A DNA stretch of 64,000 bases from Gigaspora margarita (Eukaryota > Glomeromycota > Glomeromycetes > Diversisporales > Gigasporaceae). Shown here piece after piece: positions 58,437-64,000 of this stretch (its first letter is position 1; every line of letters starts with the position of its first letter). The notes beneath the pieces are model-generated. The model had not been told where the DNA came from. It made no database searches and worked only from the letters and a program-made list of their open reading frames with translations. A program made the position numbers and the translations under genes. Location of the stretch: NCBI GenBank assembly GCA_009809945.1, contig WTPW01000945.1, positions 199,649 through 263,648 of the forward strand. Direction: 5' to 3'.

Positions 58437-61400
58437 CTATAGAAAATTACCTTGAGCATCAATGTATTCACTCATAATCATCTCTCTCAAAACTCTTCTT
58501 AAAATCTTTCCCGATTCACTCTTGGGAATTTCATCAATAAACAACAAGTCGATTATTTTCTCATGTTGTGCAAGTTTTCTGTTTGCATAATTTAATATTT
58601 CATTTTTAAAAAACTGATTTTTTTCTGACTTAGTAACAATAAACGCCATAGGGTATTCATTTTGGTCTTGTTCGGAATAATATCCTATAACTGCAGCATC
58701 AAGTATTTTGGGATGTGTAAGTAGAATTTCCTCTAATTCAGCAGGAGCTACTTGAATTCCCTAATATATGAAAATTTAAGTAAAAACCAAGAACTTTATT
58801 TTTATAAAAACATATGATTCACATTATTATACATTGTGTTTTATCAAATCTTTTTTTCGATCAACGATGAAAAAATTCCCTATAAGAATGCATTAATTAT
58901 TTAGTTAATGATATAAAACTAAAAAATTACTGTAAAAGATTAAAGACCTTGATCGTTGACATATGCAATATCCCCTGTATGAAGAAATCCATCTTTATCA
59001 AATGTAGCATCTGTGGCATCCTTATTATTGAGATAACCCTATTCAAATAGTAATATAATATTATAGCAATATAACAATATATATCAACAGTTATTACAAC
59101 ATAGTAATCATATTATATACCTTCATGATATTTGGACCGCGGACACATAATTCACCAGGTTTATTAGGCTCCAAATCTAAATATGGCAAAAACATATATA
59201 AATTTTGGTTATTTCTGAGATGTAATTGAACTAGAACAATTATGATGAACTATGCTCTGGACAATAAAAAGAGAAAAGGTATATAGAATACCATCACCAT
59301 CATCAGATATTAATTTTGCTTCCATATTTTGTAGAAGCATTCCACAGGAGCCTATTATAAAATATTTTTAAAAAAATCATAAGATATTAAAGATTCATGT
59401 ATTTCAAATTTACCTTCAACTATATTATTTGAGTCAGAATAAAGAGAAAATGTGGTTTCAGTAAGTCCTTTAATATTGTATATATATATATATATAAATC
59501 AAATTAATAATTAATGTTTGTTAATATGAATTTTGAATCATTAAATAAATATTTGAATTTTACCAAAAGCTTGTTTTATTGGTATCCTAAAAAGAGTAAA
59601 AATACTCTTTCTAATTCATAACCTAATGAAGCTGCACTAGATACGATCATTTTAACACTAGATAAATCATACTTTCTAGCAATTGGATCTTTCACAAGCC
59701 TAAGTATAATCGGTGGAACAACATGAATATAATTAATTTTATATTTTTCAATACAACGGCAAAATATTTCCACATCGAAGTCAGGAAGAACGATAGCGGT
59801 AGCTCCCTTTTAATATTCGTGTAAAAATAATTAAGATAACTGAATTTATAAAATACAAAATATTCTCATTCAATAATCAGATAAACTTACGCAAATAAGA
59901 GTTAAGTGGATACCACATAATAATGCGTAAATATGATAAAATGGCTATTTTTTTTTTAAAAACAATTATTTAAATTAATATTAGACATTTATCTGAAATA
60001 GCTTAAACAAATAACATACCAAAACACCCATGAAAATACTATGAGAACCAAAATCCTTTTCAAAGTTAATAATCTGTGCTAAATTTGTCACTACATTTCT
60101 GTGAGTGATTTCGACACCTTTTTGCTTTCCAGTAGTCCCGGAACTATAACACAAATAAGCCGTAGTTGTTTTGGCTTCTTCTTGAGCATAGACAACTGGT
60201 TCAATCTCATAATTTTTAATTAACTCTGAACGATAAGGTTTATATCCATTAATTTCCCTATCTCCAAATAACAATATTTGAACATTCGTTTTAATTGAAG
60301 CCGAAACGACGACTGTGAGTAGGTCCGGATGTGTGACCAGAACGGATGCATTAGAATCGGTTAATTGAAACGATAGTTGATCTGGTGTGCATTTTGGATT
60401 GACCAATGTTACTTTGCCCCCTGAAAAATATTAAAAAAAGAAAAAAAATGTTAAACTGGAGTCCTTATCTTAATTAATACTGTAGTAAGAATTTTTATTT
60501 GAATGCTACAAAGTGATAATTTGGAATTCTTGATTTTAGAAACAGACAATATTGGATCATTATAAATCGTTTCTGAAAATGAAATTTCGGAAATAAACAA
60601 TTCCATGTCTTCCCTTTGCAGCACTCATTTCTTATACATAAACATTAAAATCATTTGGTAGTCTGAGCTATCTAGTATGTACAATTATATAACATATAGT
60701 ACTGTACATAACACAAAGGTTCTCGATCGACTTCAAACGTTCATCTGAACCTTTTGTTTCACAGACTTGCCTTACGTTGTCATGACTAAGACGCAAGCTG
60801 CGTATCCTGGCAGAATTAGATACGTAGTGCATCCTGCACGATAATTTTTCACGTGATTGTATTGGGGATCATATCGTATTAGAAAAGTTATAATGAAGTT
60901 TCTCGATGTTGTGGCTATGCAATATAAGGAATAGTATCGATCTATATAGGCTTGTTTCTTTGATTATGTCATACTCAAAGTTGCATTTGACTTAGTCATG
61001 ACAACAAATAATAAGGCTTAAAAATCTAATATCGTTATTATCAATTTCAATGATTTTGGATGATTATGCTCTGAATGAATAGAGGTCGAGTAAAGCGGCA
61101 AGAGGTTTGAAAATAAAATAAATTTTATTTTAAAAAAGGATTATCATTTATCGTCTAGTGGCAATGCATCGCAACCCCTGTTTGGTCAGTCATAAGGTTA
61201 GGTTGAGTTAGTTTTGATTTTTTTTTTTTATATTACATCAGACAATGCATCGAACTGGGATATTCTCTTTTTTTTTTTTGTTTCCGCTTTAGCTTACCTC
61301 TGAAGCTGTAAAGTAGTCTAACTCTAATTACCGTACGAGTGCACATGTGCATATTGAACATAATAGATTTGTTATGTATATAGTATTAGCTATATGCCAA

Positions 61401-62012
61401 TCCAATTAAGTTCAGATGCAATATGGTAAAAATATCATATATGGGGGACGCATGATTTTGAGATCGCACATGGGCGTTATTTTGAGCCAAATATACAATT
61501 TCAAAAAGTGGAAATTTCAAAATAACATCCATGAGTGTTATTACGAGAATGAAGTAACGCACAGGTGCTCAAAATAACGCGCAGATGTGCGCAAATACGG
61601 TAAATATAGATCTGCATTTTTACAGATTTTTAAAAGCCTAAATGAAAATTCTGTAACTTTGATACCTGCTACAATTGTCCCCATAAGAACAATAGGATAA
61701 TCAACCTATAATAAACAAACAATTCACTAAATGTACTAAAATAGCTATAATAATTAATAATTAAAAATTAATTACTTGATTAGGTGAAAAGATGGCTACA
61801 ACATCTCCACGCTTAAATTTGAATTCATCCAGTAAACCAGCGGCAAATTTTTTTGATTCACTTTTAAATTTTCCAAATGTATAACTTTTATCGGTAAGTC
61901 CATCAACATAAATTATTTTATCATCTGAAATTCCACTTGGGTTGCTTGTCATATATTGATAGATTCCTTCTGGTGAAATTTTAATGTCTGGAAGTTTTGA
62001 CTTAAAAATCAT
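58437..62012 (-). CDS. Acyl-CoA ligase (4-coumarate-CoA-ligase-like), 11 exons, one apparent frameshift
   Basis: Adenylate-forming enzymes of this class activate a carboxylic acid with ATP and load it onto CoA. Exons: 62012-61776, 61705-61666, 60420-60020, 59944-59891, 59806-59564, 59467-59414, 59351-59292, 59176-59121, 59038-58948, 58879-58833, 58760-58437. The result is about 535 aa, usual for the family. Motifs: [12 protein letters not shown]-loop (about 184-194), PFYH, GLTET (about 326), LHTGD (Asp about 405), DRKKD (about 419) and ESGKILRR with the catalytic Lys near 513. No peroxisomal C-terminal tripeptide is seen (ends GNFL). In exon 5 a single base is missing at about 59583-59587, between [11 protein letters not shown] and IPIKQAFG. 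Restoring the frame there makes the downstream splice phases agree, so this is either a sequencing error or a recent inactivation. Intron 2 is 1245 nt against 50-150 nt for the others. The acyl substrate cannot be inferred. Confidence 0.85.
60421..61665 (-). other. Unusually long intron 2 of the acyl-CoA ligase gene
   Basis: 1245 nt between the exon ending GTIVA(G) and the one starting (G)GKVTLVNPK; the phases on both sides match. The interior is less AT-rich than the desert and has no reading frame or clear terminal repeats. It may be an old insertion, or the 5' part may have an internal promoter. Confidence 0.6.
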
Positions 62013-62054
62013 ATTTTGTTCCTAAACCAGTAGACTTAGATTTTTGTCTTGTAA

Positions 62055-62223
62055 TCTATAATTAAACTATATATCTATAATTAAACTATATATCTATAAT
62101 TAAACTATATATCTATAATTAAACTATATATCTTTAATTAAACTATATATCTATAATTAAACTATATATCTATAATTAAACTATATATCTATAATTAAAC
62201 TATATATCTATAATTAAACTATA
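62055..62223. repeat. 19-bp tandem array, about 9 copies
   Basis: Unit tctataattaaactatata repeated almost perfectly, with one t/a variant. It begins about 43 bp upstream of the ligase ATG, within its presumed 5' leader or promoter. Confidence 0.92.
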
Positions 62224-62930
62224 TTCTACAAATAAACTTTTAACTAGATTGGATGACTTATTCGAGTCACGACTTATGAAGTTTATCGCAGTGTTTTTTA
62301 ATATCTTAATCGTCATTACACTATTCTTAAGATGACCTTTTTATAATCGAAAATTATTGAACTTACGAAAGTCAAGAGCACAAAAATTACTAAAATTACG
62401 CTATACATTAGATTTTATTACCATACAAGTATTTTTGCTAACTAATGTAAAACCAAAAAAGCCTAAAATCTTTCATTATGTAAATTCCAAAACAAGTAAC
62501 TCTTGATAGAAGAATGGTGATTGGTTTTACAATAGAAATTATACAACTTTCTAAATTAATAATAATTTCTTATACAAAATTGATCTATTACAGACTTAAT
62601 AGGGGGTTTCAAAATTAACAATAAGTGGTGCATTTCGAAGATACGTATGATTTTTTAAATAGCGTTTTTATTATGTTGAATTATAAATCGTAAGAATTCT
62701 CTGGTTTTAATTTTGAAACCCCCCAATATCGACTTGCCAATTAACGAGCTTATGAGTTACACGCATTATACGGTGTTACATTATAATTTGACCGCGGTAA
62801 TCGGTAAATGGTTACAATCATGTGACCACACATGATTTGAATAAATGCCTTTGAAACTTATACTAAATTTAGAATTCCCAATTCTGTTATGCACTAATTT
62901 CCGAAACTTCATTAAATGCTTTCGGACTGA

Positions 62931-63084
62931 ACTAGCATCGCCCACAAGAAAATGTAGCTTACATCATAGTTAAAGCTCCGAAGCACAATAATGTTAATCT
63001 GTGTATGGCAATAGTGATTTATACTAAAAAAGCTCCGTTATTGTAAGCTACATTTTTTAAATATATTGTTGTGGGTGATGCTAG
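62931..63084. mobile_element. Short foldback (MITE-like) element
   Basis: Ends ctagcatcgcccacaa and ttgtgggtgatgctag are inverted. Inner arms atgtagcttaca and tgtaagctacat pair as well, and aaagctccg occurs twice in the interior. No convincing target duplication was found. Confidence 0.7.
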
Positions 63085-64000
63085 GGCTGTTTTCGGACCT
63101 TGATTTATAAGTCAAAAGGATTTAGGCTTTTCTAACAATCATGTATATAAAGCCTTCGTTTTCGCCTTATCTTTAACTTAGACTTCGACATATTTCCTTG
63201 ATTAGTATAGGATTCGAATTCTCACTTTATTTATTATATACTGGATTGAAATATATCCTATCAACGTGTGGACTCATGTGCATAAAATTTTAAAATGTTA
63301 GATGCCGGTCAACAGTTGGAACGCAAGGACCCAATAAATATAAATGTCGGATAACTCAGTTATGAAAGCACGAAGCGACGTCATAACTACGTAATAGTAC
63401 CTTATCGGTATTTGCGCATGCGATCAATTGGTCGAATTTGCGCATTTTCGGTGCCTAAATTCGAACAATCAAATCACATTCTGCTAATACCTGGTTATTG
63501 GACAGTGCCGAATAGCATATAATTACTTGGCAGTGATTACGTTATTGCCAAATAATTCCGTCATTTAACAGCTTACATAATCATTAGCCATTTAGCAAGC
63601 ACAATCGCTGTAAACCATCGGATAACACCGTTATTCTATGCTATGCCTATATATAATTCTGGTTAAAACATAATAGATGCCATCTATTCAATAAGTAAAC
63701 CACGGGTAGTGCACCGCAAATAACAAATGATCATTGTTTACTGTACATCAGTTTATCCTCGGATAGTTCAATTCTAACAGTACTTTGACGTCCATAATAC
63801 GCGGGTGATTTGTTTAATCTTTGTAAAAAATGAATGATATATGCTATTGGTTGATAAAAAATTAGTATTTTCTTATTTTTATTAAATAAAATTAGTAAAT
63901 CCAATTCGTACAGTAGCTTTCAAAAAACGTTCTTCATTCTACTATAGTTAACTAATCTATTTGTGTATACATGCTGTAGCCACTTATTTTTGCGAGTAAT

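Larger units (their letters stand above)
62013..64000. other. Upstream flank of the ligase gene
   Basis: Contains the 19-bp tandem array (62055-62223) right upstream of the start codon and a small foldback element (62931-63084). No other gene is supported up to the window end. Confidence 0.5.

Noticed and set aside
59580-59600. A 19-nt intron (gtattttta...tttag) in ligase exon 5
   Set aside because: Far too short for a spliceosomal intron and it does not restore the reading frame; a 1-nt deletion explains the data better.

Overview
The window looks like nuclear DNA of an arbuscular mycorrhizal fungus (Glomeromycotina, Rhizophagus-like). This is an inference. It rests on very high AT content, genes with many short phase-consistent GT-AG introns, a kinase of the type expanded in these fungi (Cys/His-rich motif around 'YNTSPAWCQSCDP', then an 'EWIPYDRL' linker, then a kinase domain), decayed PIF1-type helicase sequence, and a large transposon-filled gene desert. 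No prokaryotic features are present.

Genes sit at the two ends and all are on the minus strand. Left block: a 15-exon IQGAP/RasGAP-type scaffold (1786-6846, 1204 aa when spliced) and a 6-exon secreted multicopper oxidase (11307-13502, 563 aa). Between them are a dead PIF1 helicase copy, an inverted second remnant of it and a TTAA-flanked mobile element. Right block: a 5-exon kinase gene with repeated N-terminal modules (55948-58395) and, only 41 bp upstream, an 11-exon acyl-CoA ligase (4-coumarate-CoA-ligase-like; 58437-62012) with one apparent 1-nt deletion. Exon phases were worked out by hand and agree throughout, which is the main support for the models. The four genes have no evident shared pathway: cytoskeleton/Ras signalling, copper oxidase chemistry, kinase signalling and acyl activation.

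About 42 kb in the middle (13.5-55.9 kb) has no protein-coding gene that I can support and no transposase or reverse transcriptase. It is built of non-autonomous mobile DNA nested up to four levels deep: (i) a roughly 1.26-kb tRNA-headed, poly(A)-tailed retroposon with 14-15 bp target duplications, present as four fairly intact copies plus degraded ones; (ii) small hAT-like elements with 8-bp target duplications; (iii) pogo-like elements with CAGTC ends and TA duplications; (iv) TTAA-flanked elements; (v) long foldback hairpins; (vi) inverted-repeat-bounded elements whose interior is a tandem array of palindromes (326-bp units near 22.3-23.4 kb and about 199-bp units near 48.7-50.9 kb). A GC-rich tRNA-headed element at 35.3-35.8 kb stands out from its AT-rich surroundings.

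The most novel-looking items are the palindrome-satellite elements, the long tRNA-derived retroposon (including a tandem pair sharing one target site), the arginine at the catalytic position of the IQGAP-type GAP domain, and the possibility that the ligase and kinase exons form one continuous transcript.
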